NCBI GenBank assembly: GCA_036620675.1
Contig: JAZHEE010000021.1
Reading direction: 5' to 3' (one strand)
Source: Jejubacter sp036620675
GTDB lineage: Bacteria; Pseudomonadota; Gammaproteobacteria; Enterobacterales; Enterobacteriaceae
DNA length: 64,000 bases
A model generated the notes under the pieces. The model saw only the letters and a list, made by a program, of their open reading frames with translations. It was not told the origin of the DNA and ran no database searches. The position numbers and the translations under genes are program-made. Below are positions 56,927-64,000 of this stretch, one piece after another; the stretch's first letter is position 1; each line of letters starts with the position of its first letter.

Positions 56927-59308
56927 TTATTGCGGCTTTTGTTCCGCCAGACTCAGCCAGGTCTGCACCACGGTATCCGGATTCAGGGAAAGGCTGTCGA
57001 TGCCCTCTTCCATCAGCCAGGCGGCGAAATCTTCGTGATCCGACGGCCCCTGACCACAGATCCCCACATACTTGCCCTGCTTTTTCGCCGCGCGAATCGC
57101 CATGGAAAGCAGTGCCTTCACCGCGTCGTTACGCTCATCGAACAGCTCGGAAACCACACCGGAGTCGCGGTCCAATCCCAGCGTCAGCTGGGTCATGTCG
57201 TTAGATCCGATAGAGAAGCCATCGAAGTATTCAAGGAACTGTTCCGCCAGCAGAGCGTTGGACGGGATCTCGCACATCATGATCACCTTCAGCCCATTCT
57301 CGCCGCGCTTAAGCCCCTGACGCGCCAGCTCATCGACGACGGCCCGCGCCTGCTCAACGGTACGCACGAAGGGCACCATGATCTCGACGTTGGTCAATCC
57401 CATCTGGTTACGCACGCGTTTTACGGCCTCACACTCCAGCGCAAAACAGTCGCGGAAGCTTTCCGCCACATAGCGGCCGGCGCCGCGGAAGCCGAGCATC
57501 GGGTTCTCTTCATCCGGTTCATAACCTTCGCCGCCCACCAGGTTAGCGTACTCGTTAGACTTAAAGTCCGACAGGCGCACGATAACGCGCTTCGGCCAGA
57601 AAGCGGCGCCCAGGGTAGCGATGCCTTCGGTCAGACGCCCAACGTAGAACTCGATCGGCGAATCATAGCCCTTCATCATTTCGCGAATCTCGTTCTGCAG
57701 CGCTGGCTCCTGCCGATCGAATTCCAGCAGCGCCCGCGGATGCACGCCGATCATTCGGTTAATGATAAATTCCAGACGCGCCAGCCCCACTCCTTCGTTA
57801 GGCAGGCAGGCGAAATCAAAGGCGCGATCCGGATTGCCCACGTTCATCATCACCTTCAGCGGCAGGTCGGGCATCGTTTCAACGCTGGAGCTCTTAACGC
57901 TGAAGTCCAGCAATTCGGCATAGACGTATCCGGTATCCCCTTCGGCACAGGAGACGGTCACCTGCTGCCCGTCCTGCATGCGCTCGGTGGCGTCGCCGCA
58001 GCCGACCACCGCAGGGATCCCCAGTTCGCGGGCGATAATCGCCGCATGGCAGGTACGGCCACCGCGGTTGGTCACGATGGCCGCCGCTTTTTTCATGATA
58101 GGTTCCCAGTCCGGGTCGGTCATATCGGTGACCAGCACATCCCCTGGCGCGATTCGGTTCATCTCGCTGATATCATGGATAACCTTGACGGCGCCTGCGC
58201 CAATGCGATGACCGATAGCGCGCCCTTCGGCAATGATCTTACCCTGGGAGTGAAGCGTGTAGCGCTCCATCACCTGACCGCGCGAACGCACCGTTTCCGG
58301 ACGCGCCTGGACAATAAACAGCTTACCGGTATGGCCATCTTTGGCCCATTCGATATCCATCGGGCGGCCATAGTGTTTTTCAATCTGCACCGCCTGTTGC
58401 GCCAGCGCCTCGACCTCTTCCGGCGTGATACAGAAACGATCGCGATCGGCGGCCGGTACGTCTTCGATGCGTACCTGCTTGCCGTGCTCCTGGGTATCGG
58501 CATAGACCATACGAATCTTCTTCGAACCCATAGTGCGGCGCACAATCGCCGGACGCCCGGCCGCAAGCGTCGGCTTATGCACGTAAAATTCATCCGGGTT
58601 CACCGCCCCCTGCACCACCATCTCGCCCAGGCCCCAGGCCCCCGTGATAAAGACCACCTGGTCGAAGCCGGATTCGGTATCGATAGAGAACATCACGCCG
58701 GAAGCCGCCAGGTCGGAGCGCACCATACGCTGCACCCCGGCGGAAAGCGCCACGCCGCGGTGATCGTAGCCCTGGTGGACGCGATAAGAGATAGCGCGAT
58801 CGTTAAACAGCGAAGCAAAAACGTGCTTCACCGCCACCAGCACGGCATCAAAGCCCTGAACGTTAAGAAAGGTTTCCTGCTGACCGGCGAACGAGGCGTC
58901 CGGCATATCTTCCGCAGTGGCGGAAGAGCGAACCGCAAAAGAGGCCTGAGCGTCATCGGCGGAAAGTTGTTCATAAGCTTCGCGAATCGCCTGCTCCAGC
59001 TCCGGCTGGAATGGCGTGTCGATAATCCACTGACGAATCTGCGCTCCGGCGCGCGCCAGCTCATCCACATCATCAATATTGGTTTTGTCCAGCAGTGCGT
59101 AAATACGCTGATTCACGCCGCGGCTGTCCAGAAACTGGTTAAAGGCATGTGCGGTGGTGGCGAAACCGTTGGGCACGGATACCCCCATACCGGAAAGATT
59201 GGTGATCATTTCCCCCAGGGAGGCGTTTTTTCCCCCAACCCTGTCTACATCGTTCATACCGAGTTGGTTATACCAAAGCACCAGCGGTGACGAGCCATTA
59301 TTGGACAT
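56927..59308 (-). CDS. ppsA: Phosphoenolpyruvate synthase
   Basis: A 793-residue gluconeogenic enzyme making PEP from pyruvate with ATP (E. coli 792). The ATP-grasp-like N-domain has FAVRSSATAEDMPDASFAGQQ. The phospho-His is in NRGGRTCHAAIIARELG (about residue 421), and the PEP-binding barrel has the C-terminal Cys region YVGICGQGPSDH. The ATG at 59308 (MSNNGSSPLVLW) is chosen by homology; the frame opens 34 codons earlier. Divergent from its regulator gene ppsR. Confidence 0.98.
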   Translation of the reverse strand: MSNNGSSPLVLWYNQLGMNDVDRVGGKNASLGEMITNLSGMGVSVPNGFATTAHAFNQFLDSRGVNQRIYALLDKTNIDDVDELARAGAQIRQWIIDTPFQPELEQAIREAYEQLSADDAQASFAVRSSATAEDMPDASFAGQQETFLNVQGFDAVLVAVKHVFASLFNDRAISYRVHQGYDHRGVALSAGVQRMVRSDLAASGVMFSIDTESGFDQVVFITGAWGLGEMVVQGAVNPDEFYVHKPTLAAGRPAIVRRTMGSKKIRMVYADTQEHGKQVRIEDVPAADRDRFCITPEEVEALAQQAVQIEKHYGRPMDIEWAKDGHTGKLFIVQARPETVRSRGQVMERYTLHSQGKIIAEGRAIGHRIGAGAVKVIHDISEMNRIAPGDVLVTDMTDPDWEPIMKKAAAIVTNRGGRTCHAAIIARELGIPAVVGCGDATERMQDGQQVTVSCAEGDTGYVYAELLDFSVKSSSVETMPDLPLKVMMNVGNPDRAFDFACLPNEGVGLARLEFIINRMIGVHPRALLEFDRQEPALQNEIREMMKGYDSPIEFYVGRLTEGIATLGAAFWPKRVIVRLSDFKSNEYANLVGGEGYEPDEENPMLGFRGAGRYVAESFRDCFALECEAVKRVRNQMGLTNVEIMVPFVRTVEQARAVVDELARQGLKRGENGLKVIMMCEIPSNALLAEQFLEYFDGFSIGSNDMTQLTLGLDRDSGVVSELFDERNDAVKALLSMAIRAAKKQGKYVGICGQGPSDHEDFAAWLMEEGIDSLSLNPDTVVQTWLSLAEQKPQ

Positions 59309-59636
59309 CGAAACAATCCTTTTGTGAAATGGAAACAGGAACCAGAAACATCTAACACGGTTTTTAGCCTGGCATATTTGCTTCCCGGGGAAAAACGGTG
59401 AATCGTTCAAGCCACAAAAAAAATGTTTTTTCGGACTGATACCGGATTAAGCTAAGCCTTTGATTATCAGTCTAATCATTATTAGCATCGGGATTTTCTT
59501 AAAATGGCGAAAAATGAATTACGCTTTTCATAAAAAATAAAAATAGCATTTCACTTTATTTCTTAAAGGCTATTCCTCTCGCTATTGATTTGATTTAATT
59601 TATACTTCCGTCAGTTTTGATTTTCAGGAACCCGCC
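59309..59636. other. 328-bp divergent region ppsA/ppsR
   Basis: It holds both divergent promoters and the Cra site. The half near ppsR (59460-59620) is AT-rich. No gene is seen. Confidence 0.7.
59397..59411. promoter_or_regulatory. Cra (FruR) site upstream of ppsA
   Basis: GGTGAATCGTTCAAG contains the near-palindrome TGAATCGTTCA and fits the Cra consensus RSTGAAWCSNTTHHW at 13 of 15 positions. E. coli ppsA is Cra-activated through such a site. Confidence 0.75.
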
Positions 59637-60470
59637 ATGGACAACTACGCCGATCGCCACGTTTTCTATATCTCAGACGGCACCGCCATTACCGCCGAGG
59701 TTCTGGGCCACGCGGTAATGTCGCAGTTTCCGGTAACCATCAACAGCATTGCGCTGCCCTTTGTTGAAACCGAAAGCCGCGCCAGGGCGGTGAAGGAGCA
59801 GATTGACGCGCTCTGGCAGCAAACGGGTATACGTCCGCTGGTCTTTTATTCCATTGTGCTGCCGGAAATTCGCACCATCATTCTGGAAAGCGAAGGTTTC
59901 TGTCAGGATATCGTTCAGGCGCTGGTGGGGCCGCTACAGCAGGAGCTTAAGCTGGATCCTACCCCCGTGGCCCACCGTACCCACGGGCTGAATCCCGGCA
60001 ATATCACCCAGTACGACGCGCGCATCGCCGCTATTGATTACACCCTGGCCCACGACGACGGCGTCTCGATGCGCAATCTCGATCAGGCCCAGGTGATTTT
60101 ACTGGGCGTTTCGCGCTGCGGTAAAACCCCCACCAGCCTCTATCTGGCGATGCAGTATGGTATTCGCGCCGCCAACTACCCTTTTATTGCCGACGATATG
60201 GATAACCTGCAGCTTCCGGCTGCGTTGCGCCCGTTACAGCATAAGCTGTTCGGACTAACCATCAACGCCGAGCGGCTGGCGGCCATCCGGGAAGAGCGAC
60301 GCGAGAACAGTCGCTACGCTTCGATGCGCCAGTGCCGGATGGAAGTCGCCGAGGTGGAAGCCCTGTACCGCAAGCACCAGATCCACTACCTCAACAGTAC
60401 CAACTATTCAGTCGAAGAGATCGCCACCCGCATTATGGATATCATGGGCCTCAGCCGCCGGATGTACTGA
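59637..60470 (+). CDS. ppsR: PEP synthase regulatory protein PpsR (DUF299)
   Basis: A 277-residue bifunctional kinase/pyrophosphorylase (E. coli YdiA, same length). It inactivates PEP synthase by ADP-dependent phosphorylation of an active-site Thr and reactivates it with phosphate. The P-loop is LLGVSRCGKTPTSLYLA (about residues 150-165), and the N-terminus HVFYISDGTAITAEVLGHA is typical. Divergent from ppsA, its target. Confidence 0.97.
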   Translation: MDNYADRHVFYISDGTAITAEVLGHAVMSQFPVTINSIALPFVETESRARAVKEQIDALWQQTGIRPLVFYSIVLPEIRTIILESEGFCQDIVQALVGPLQQELKLDPTPVAHRTHGLNPGNITQYDARIAAIDYTLAHDDGVSMRNLDQAQVILLGVSRCGKTPTSLYLAMQYGIRAANYPFIADDMDNLQLPAALRPLQHKLFGLTINAERLAAIREERRENSRYASMRQCRMEVAEVEALYRKHQIHYLNSTNYSVEEIATRIMDIMGLSRRMY

Positions 60471-60508
60471 ATCGCTCCTCCCCCCGAATATCGGGGCGCG
60501 TCCGACGC

Positions 60509-60539
60509 TTGCTGCTGAAATGAACCATTAAACTAGTAC
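60509..60539 (+). promoter_or_regulatory. aroH-1 promoter with TrpR operator
   Basis: TTGCTG (60509-60514) is a plausible -35. Seventeen bases later the -10 region (ACTAGT) lies inside GAACCATTAAACTAGTAC (60522-60539), which matches the trp operator GAACTAGTTAACTAGTAC at 15 of 18 bases. In E. coli aroH the TrpR operator likewise overlaps the promoter. Confidence 0.8.
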
Positions 60540-60683
60540 AAGGATGCAATATTCTGTGCTATGGTGTTGCATAACTGGCAGATAAGCCTGAAGCCACGCT
60601 TGAATTCAGCATCAATTGGTTTATCGTGATCGCCATCACTTCCCGGCAGTCCGCCGCAGCGAAGCACCCAATTTGAGACACAG

Positions 60684-61730
60684 ATGAATAAAACAGATGA
60701 GTTGCGCACCGCGCACATCGACCGCCTGGTGACGCCTGCCGAGCTGGCGCAGCGCCTCCCCCTGATCCGGGAAACCGCAGCGCAGATCACGGCTGCCCGC
60801 CAGCGCATCGCCCGTATCCTGAACGGCGAAGACCCGCGCCTGCTGGTGATTATCGGCCCCTGCTCGATTCACGACCCCGACGCGGCCCTCGACTATGCCC
60901 GACGCATTCAGGTCATGCGAGAACGCTATCAGTCACGGCTGGAGATTGTGATGCGCACCTATTTTGAAAAGCCGCGCACCGTGGTGGGCTGGAAGGGACT
61001 GATTTCCGACCCCGATCTGAACGGCAGTTGCCGCATTAATCACGGTATTGAAGTGGCGCGCCGTCTGCTGCTGGAGGTCAACACCCTCGGCGTGCCTACC
61101 GCCACCGAATTCCTGGATATGGTGATCGGCCAGTTTATTGCCGATTTGATTAGCTGGGGCGCTATTGGCGCGCGCACCACCGAAAGCCAGGTGCATCGCG
61201 AAATGGCCTCTGCGCTCTCCTGCCCGGTGGGCTTTAAAAACGGCACCGACGGCAATACCCGCATCGCGGTGGACGCCATTCGCGCATCAAGGGTCAGCCA
61301 CAGGTTCCTGTCGCCGGACAAACACGGCCAGATGACCATCTACCAGACCAGCGGCAATCCCTGGGGTCATATCATTATGCGCGGCGGCAAAACGCCTAAC
61401 TATCACGCCGAAGATATCGCCGCCGCCGTGGAGCGCCTGCGCGAATTCGGATTACCGGAACGGCTGGTGGTGGACTTCAGCCATGCCAACTGCCAGAAGC
61501 AGCACCGCAAACAGCTGGAGGTATGCGAATCGGTCTGCGCCCAGATCCGTCGCGGTTCGCACGCCATCGCCGGCGTGATGGCGGAAAGCTTCCTCGAAGA
61601 GGGAAGTCAGGCGATTGAACCCGGAAAAGCGCTGGTACGCGGCCAGTCGATTACCGACCCCTGTCTGAGCTGGGAACAGAGCGAGCAGCTGCTGGACATG
61701 CTGGCCCGGGCGGTGGATAGCCGTTTCTGA
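60684..61730 (+). CDS. aroH: DAHP synthase, Trp-sensitive type, copy 1
   Basis: A 348-residue class I DAHP synthase (E. coli AroH length) that condenses PEP and erythrose-4-phosphate, the first step of the shikimate pathway. The metal Cys is in VIIGPCSIHD. The substrate-binding EKPRTVVGWKGLISDP, GARTTESQVHRE and VDFSHANCQKQHRK segments are intact. It is closer to AroH than to AroF or AroG. A TrpR operator precedes it, so it is probably the ancestral aroH. A near-identical gene follows 212 bases downstream. Confidence 0.96.
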   Translation: MNKTDELRTAHIDRLVTPAELAQRLPLIRETAAQITAARQRIARILNGEDPRLLVIIGPCSIHDPDAALDYARRIQVMRERYQSRLEIVMRTYFEKPRTVVGWKGLISDPDLNGSCRINHGIEVARRLLLEVNTLGVPTATEFLDMVIGQFIADLISWGAIGARTTESQVHREMASALSCPVGFKNGTDGNTRIAVDAIRASRVSHRFLSPDKHGQMTIYQTSGNPWGHIIMRGGKTPNYHAEDIAAAVERLREFGLPERLVVDFSHANCQKQHRKQLEVCESVCAQIRRGSHAIAGVMAESFLEEGSQAIEPGKALVRGQSITDPCLSWEQSEQLLDMLARAVDSRF

Positions 61731-61733
61731 TGC

Positions 61734-61768
61734 GCCGGACGCAGGCGTTAGTCTGCGTCCGGCTCTTT
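61734..61768 (+). terminator. Hairpin between aroH copies (REP-like)
   Basis: GCCGGACGCAG (61734-61744) pairs perfectly with CTGCGTCCGGC (61753-61763), followed by TCTTTCAAT. The arms resemble a REP unit. It probably ends aroH-1 transcripts, making copy 2 dependent on its own promoter. Confidence 0.65.
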
Positions 61769-61827
61769 CAATGTGCCGCCCTGACGCTCAACTTTTCCTC
61801 ACTTCACAAAATTATCACAAATTTCGC

Positions 61828-61864
61828 TTGCCGCTTTCTGAGTTGTTATTGATAATGATTATCA
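61828..61864 (+). promoter_or_regulatory. aroH-2 promoter overlapped by perfect Fur box
   Basis: TTGCCG (61828-61833), 17 bases, GATAAT (61851-61856) form a good promoter. TGATAATGATTATCA (61850-61864) is an exact 7-1-7 Fur palindrome covering the -10. A further Fur-like half (AATTATCATT, about 61875-61884) lies just downstream. Confidence 0.87.
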
Positions 61865-61942
61865 TTGCATTATTAATTATCATTCATCAATAAAGATGCC
61901 TCACTACATAACCCAACTCCTGCCAGGATCCCGAGAAATTCC

Positions 61943-62989
61943 ATGAACAAGACTGATGAACTGCGCACTGCGCGTATCGACCGCCTGGTGACGCCTGCCG
62001 AGCTGGCGCTGCGCTTCCCCCTGCCCCAGGAAACCGCAGCGCAGATCACGGATGCCCGCCAGCGCATCGCCCGTATCCTGAACGGCGAAGACCCGCGCCT
62101 GCTGGTGATTATCGGCCCCTGCTCGATTCACGACCCCGACGCGGCCCTTGACTATGCCCGACGCCTCCGGCCGCTGCGCGAACGCTATCAGTCACGGCTG
62201 GAGATTGTGATGCGCACCTATTTTGAAAAGCCGCGCACCGTGGTGGGCTGGAAGGGACTGATTTCCGACCCCGATCTGAACGGCAGTTGCCGCATTAATC
62301 ACGGTATTGAAGTGGCGCGCCGTCTGCTGCTGGAGGTCAACGCCCTTGGCGTACCTACCGCCACCGAATTCCTGGATATGGTGATCGGCCAGTTTATTGC
62401 CGATTTGATTAGCTGGGGCGCTATTGGCGCGCGCACCACCGAAAGCCAGGTGCATCGCGAAATGGCCTCTGCGCTCTCCTGCCCGGTGGGCTTTAAAAAC
62501 GGCACCGACGGCAATACCCGCATCGCGGTGGACGCCATTCGCGCATCAAGGGTCAGCCACAGGTTCCTGTCGCCGGACAAACACGGCCAGATGACCATCT
62601 ACCAGACCAGCGGCAATCCCTGGGGCCATATCATTATGCGCGGCGGCAAAACCCCCAATTATCACCCGGAGGATATCGCCGCCGCCTGCGCCGACCTGCG
62701 TGAGTCTGGATTGCCGGAACGGCTGGTGGTGGACTTCAGTCATGCCAACTGCCAGAAGCAGCACCGCAAACAGCTGGAAGTATGCGAATCGATCTGCGCC
62801 CAGCTCCGCGACGGCTCGCACGCCGTGGCGGGCGTGATGGCAGAAAGTTTCCTGGAGGAGGGAAACCAGCGCGTTGAATCGGGTAAAGCGCTGGTACGCG
62901 GTCAGTCCATTACCGACCCCTGTCTGAGCTGGGAACAGAGCGAGCAGCTGCTGGACATGCTGGCCCGGGCGGCGGACAGCCGTTTCTGA
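61943..62989 (+). CDS. aroH: DAHP synthase, Trp-sensitive type, copy 2 (Fur-box controlled)
   Basis: A 348-residue paralog of the preceding gene, differing at about 34 residues, all outside the central block that holds most catalytic motifs. All motifs (GPCSIHD, EKPRTVVGWKG, GARTTESQ, DFSHANCQK) are intact. Unlike copy 1 its promoter carries a perfect Fur palindrome and no TrpR operator. The inferred role is to raise shikimate flux to chorismate for catecholate siderophores in low iron. Whether it keeps tryptophan feedback inhibition cannot be told. It occupies the place of ydiE (hemP) in E. coli. Confidence 0.95.
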   Translation: MNKTDELRTARIDRLVTPAELALRFPLPQETAAQITDARQRIARILNGEDPRLLVIIGPCSIHDPDAALDYARRLRPLRERYQSRLEIVMRTYFEKPRTVVGWKGLISDPDLNGSCRINHGIEVARRLLLEVNALGVPTATEFLDMVIGQFIADLISWGAIGARTTESQVHREMASALSCPVGFKNGTDGNTRIAVDAIRASRVSHRFLSPDKHGQMTIYQTSGNPWGHIIMRGGKTPNYHPEDIAAACADLRESGLPERLVVDFSHANCQKQHRKQLEVCESICAQLRDGSHAVAGVMAESFLEEGNQRVESGKALVRGQSITDPCLSWEQSEQLLDMLARAADSRF

Positions 62990-63081
62990 TGCCGGGAGGT
63001 CGGATGGCTCACCCTGCGGGGCCATCCGGGGCCCCCATTCAAGGCGATCGCGACAGCGGGTATCGAGCGCAACGCGTCAAT

Positions 63082-64000
63082 TTAGCTGGAACAACTCACT
63101 TCCAGCCGCTTGCCCCAGTCCGGCGGGCGCTGTACGTAATCATCGTCCCGATCGTCGAAGGGGCGGCTCAGGGCCGCCAGTAGCCGTTCAAACTCGCCGG
63201 GGTCGTCCCGTTCCGCCTGTTCGATAGCGCGCTGCGCCAGCCAGTTACGCAGCACCAGCGCCGGATTAGCGGCCCGCATGGCGGTACGCCGGCTCTCATC
63301 GCTGACCTCATCCTGTAGCAGCCGCGCCCGATAACGACTGAACCAGTCGTCAAACGCCTGCCTGTCGATAAACTCATCGCGCAGCGGAGATTCCGCCTGA
63401 CGCTGCTGGGTTTCGCTCAGCAGCCGGAAGGTACGGGTATAGTCGCTGCCCTCTTTTTCCATCAGCGCCAGCAGCCCGGACAGCAGCTCGTTATCGCCCG
63501 CCTGCGGCGTCATCAGCCCCAGCTTGCCGCGCATCAGACGCCCGTATTCGTTCATTAGCGCTGGCTGATAGCCTTCCAGCGCCTCGTTAAGCTGAGCGGC
63601 GGGCACCAGCGGCGACAGGGACTGCCCCAGCCGTTGCAGGTTCCACAGCCCTACGGCGGGTTGATTATCAAAGGCGTAGCGCCCCTGCCAGTCCGAATGG
63701 TTACAGATAAAACCGGGGTGATAATCATCCAGAAAGCCGTAGGGGCCATAGTCGATAGTCAACCCGATAAGCGACATATTATCGGTATTCATCACACCGT
63801 GGGCAAAGCCTGCACACTGCCAGCGAGCGATCAGCCGCCCGGTGCGGGCCACCACATCCCGAAACATCAGCAGGTAGCGGTCCGCCTCCTGGGCCAGTTG
63901 CGGCCAGTGGCGTTCAATGGCGTAATCCGCCAGCTGGCGCACCTTTTCCGGCTCGCGCCGGTAGTAGAAATGTTCAAAATGACCAAAGCGCAGATGGCTT
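63082..64000 (-). CDS. selO: Protein AMPylase SelO (YdiU), C-terminal part
   Basis: The last 305 or so codons of SelO, a pseudokinase-fold enzyme that transfers AMP to proteins in redox stress; the N-terminal part lies beyond the right edge. Visible conserved words are SHLRFGHFEHFYYRREP at the edge and CAGFAHGVMNTDNMSLIGLTIDYGPYGFLDDY, whose Asn and Asp are catalytic and metal-binding. The late LRNWLAQRAIEQAE segment is also present. The gene ends CSS, as in E. coli YdiU, where the Cys replaces the selenocysteine of animal SelO. Confidence 0.95.
   Translation of the reverse strand, partial: SHLRFGHFEHFYYRREPEKVRQLADYAIERHWPQLAQEADRYLLMFRDVVARTGRLIARWQCAGFAHGVMNTDNMSLIGLTIDYGPYGFLDDYHPGFICNHSDWQGRYAFDNQPAVGLWNLQRLGQSLSPLVPAAQLNEALEGYQPALMNEYGRLMRGKLGLMTPQAGDNELLSGLLALMEKEGSDYTRTFRLLSETQQRQAESPLRDEFIDRQAFDDWFSRYRARLLQDEVSDESRRTAMRAANPALVLRNWLAQRAIEQAERDDPGEFERLLAALSRPFDDRDDDYVQRPPDWGKRLEVSCSS

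Noticed and set aside
56897..59290. A 797-codon open frame antisense to ppsA
   Set aside because: It mirrors ppsA codon structure, has no recognisable domain, and ppsA is certain. High-GC genes commonly leave the antisense frame open.
1..64000. CRISPR array, prophage, IS element or rRNA operon
   Set aside because: No spaced direct repeats, transposase, integrase, phage structural gene or rRNA sequence was found anywhere in the window.

Overview
The window is a stretch of enterobacterial chromosome of about 57% GC by eye. Nearly every gene has a close Escherichia coli counterpart in the same order: rsxCDGE-nth-dtpA-gstA, pdxY-tyrS-pdxH-mliC-anmK, slyB/slyA-ydhIJK-sodC, nemRA-gloA-rnt-grxD-mepH-ydhP-ynhF-purR-punR-punC-cfa-ribE-mdtK-valVW, pykF-lpp-ldtE-sufESDCBA, menI-ydiJ-ydiK-rprA, ppsA-ppsR-aroH-selO. 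It is a member of the Enterobacteriaceae but not E. coli or Salmonella. The genus cannot be fixed from the sequence alone. Two ERIC elements and two tandem tRNA-Val(GAC) genes support the family assignment.

Layout. 1-3.2 kb: the end of the Rsx electron-transport operon and endonuclease III. 3.8-11 kb: peptide uptake, GST, vitamin B6 and tyrosyl-tRNA genes, a lysozyme inhibitor, anhydromuropeptide recycling. 11-16.4 kb: PhoP-type slyB, slyA, the YdhIJK efflux unit, periplasmic SodC. 16.5-20.5 kb: a phosphoethanolamine transferase not found here in E. coli, then electrophile defence (NemR, NemA, GloA). 20.6-31.6 kb: RNase T, Grx4, MepH, MFS pumps, PurR, PunR/PunC, Cfa, riboflavin synthase, MdtK. 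31.8-33.7 kb: tRNA-Val pair, an unknown 46-residue protein and a RES/Xre toxin-antitoxin module. 34-43 kb: pykF, lpp, ldtE and the Fur-controlled suf operon. 43.3-47.6 kb: an accessory cluster with a COG0523 metal GTPase divergent from a FecBCD-type importer across a near-perfect Zur box, then an Sra-like small ribosomal gene. 47.7-52.8 kb: menI, ydiJ, ydiK and the sRNA gene rprA. 52.8-56.6 kb: a GH3 beta-glycosidase and a GPH sugar symporter. 56.9-64 kb: PEP synthase and its regulator, two tandem aroH genes, and the end of selO.

The most notable results are regulatory. The two tandem DAHP synthases are near-identical in the middle, but the first lies behind a TrpR operator and the second behind a perfect Fur palindrome that overlaps its promoter. 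This suggests one copy serves aromatic amino acids and the other serves catecholate siderophore supply under iron starvation. Separately, the Zur-box divergon suggests an additional zinc-acquisition system whose imported ligand is unknown. The window therefore holds three metal-responsive loci (suf, the Zur divergon, aroH-2). Several E. coli genes are absent from their usual places (ydhF, lhr, sodB, ydiE/hemP, ydiH).
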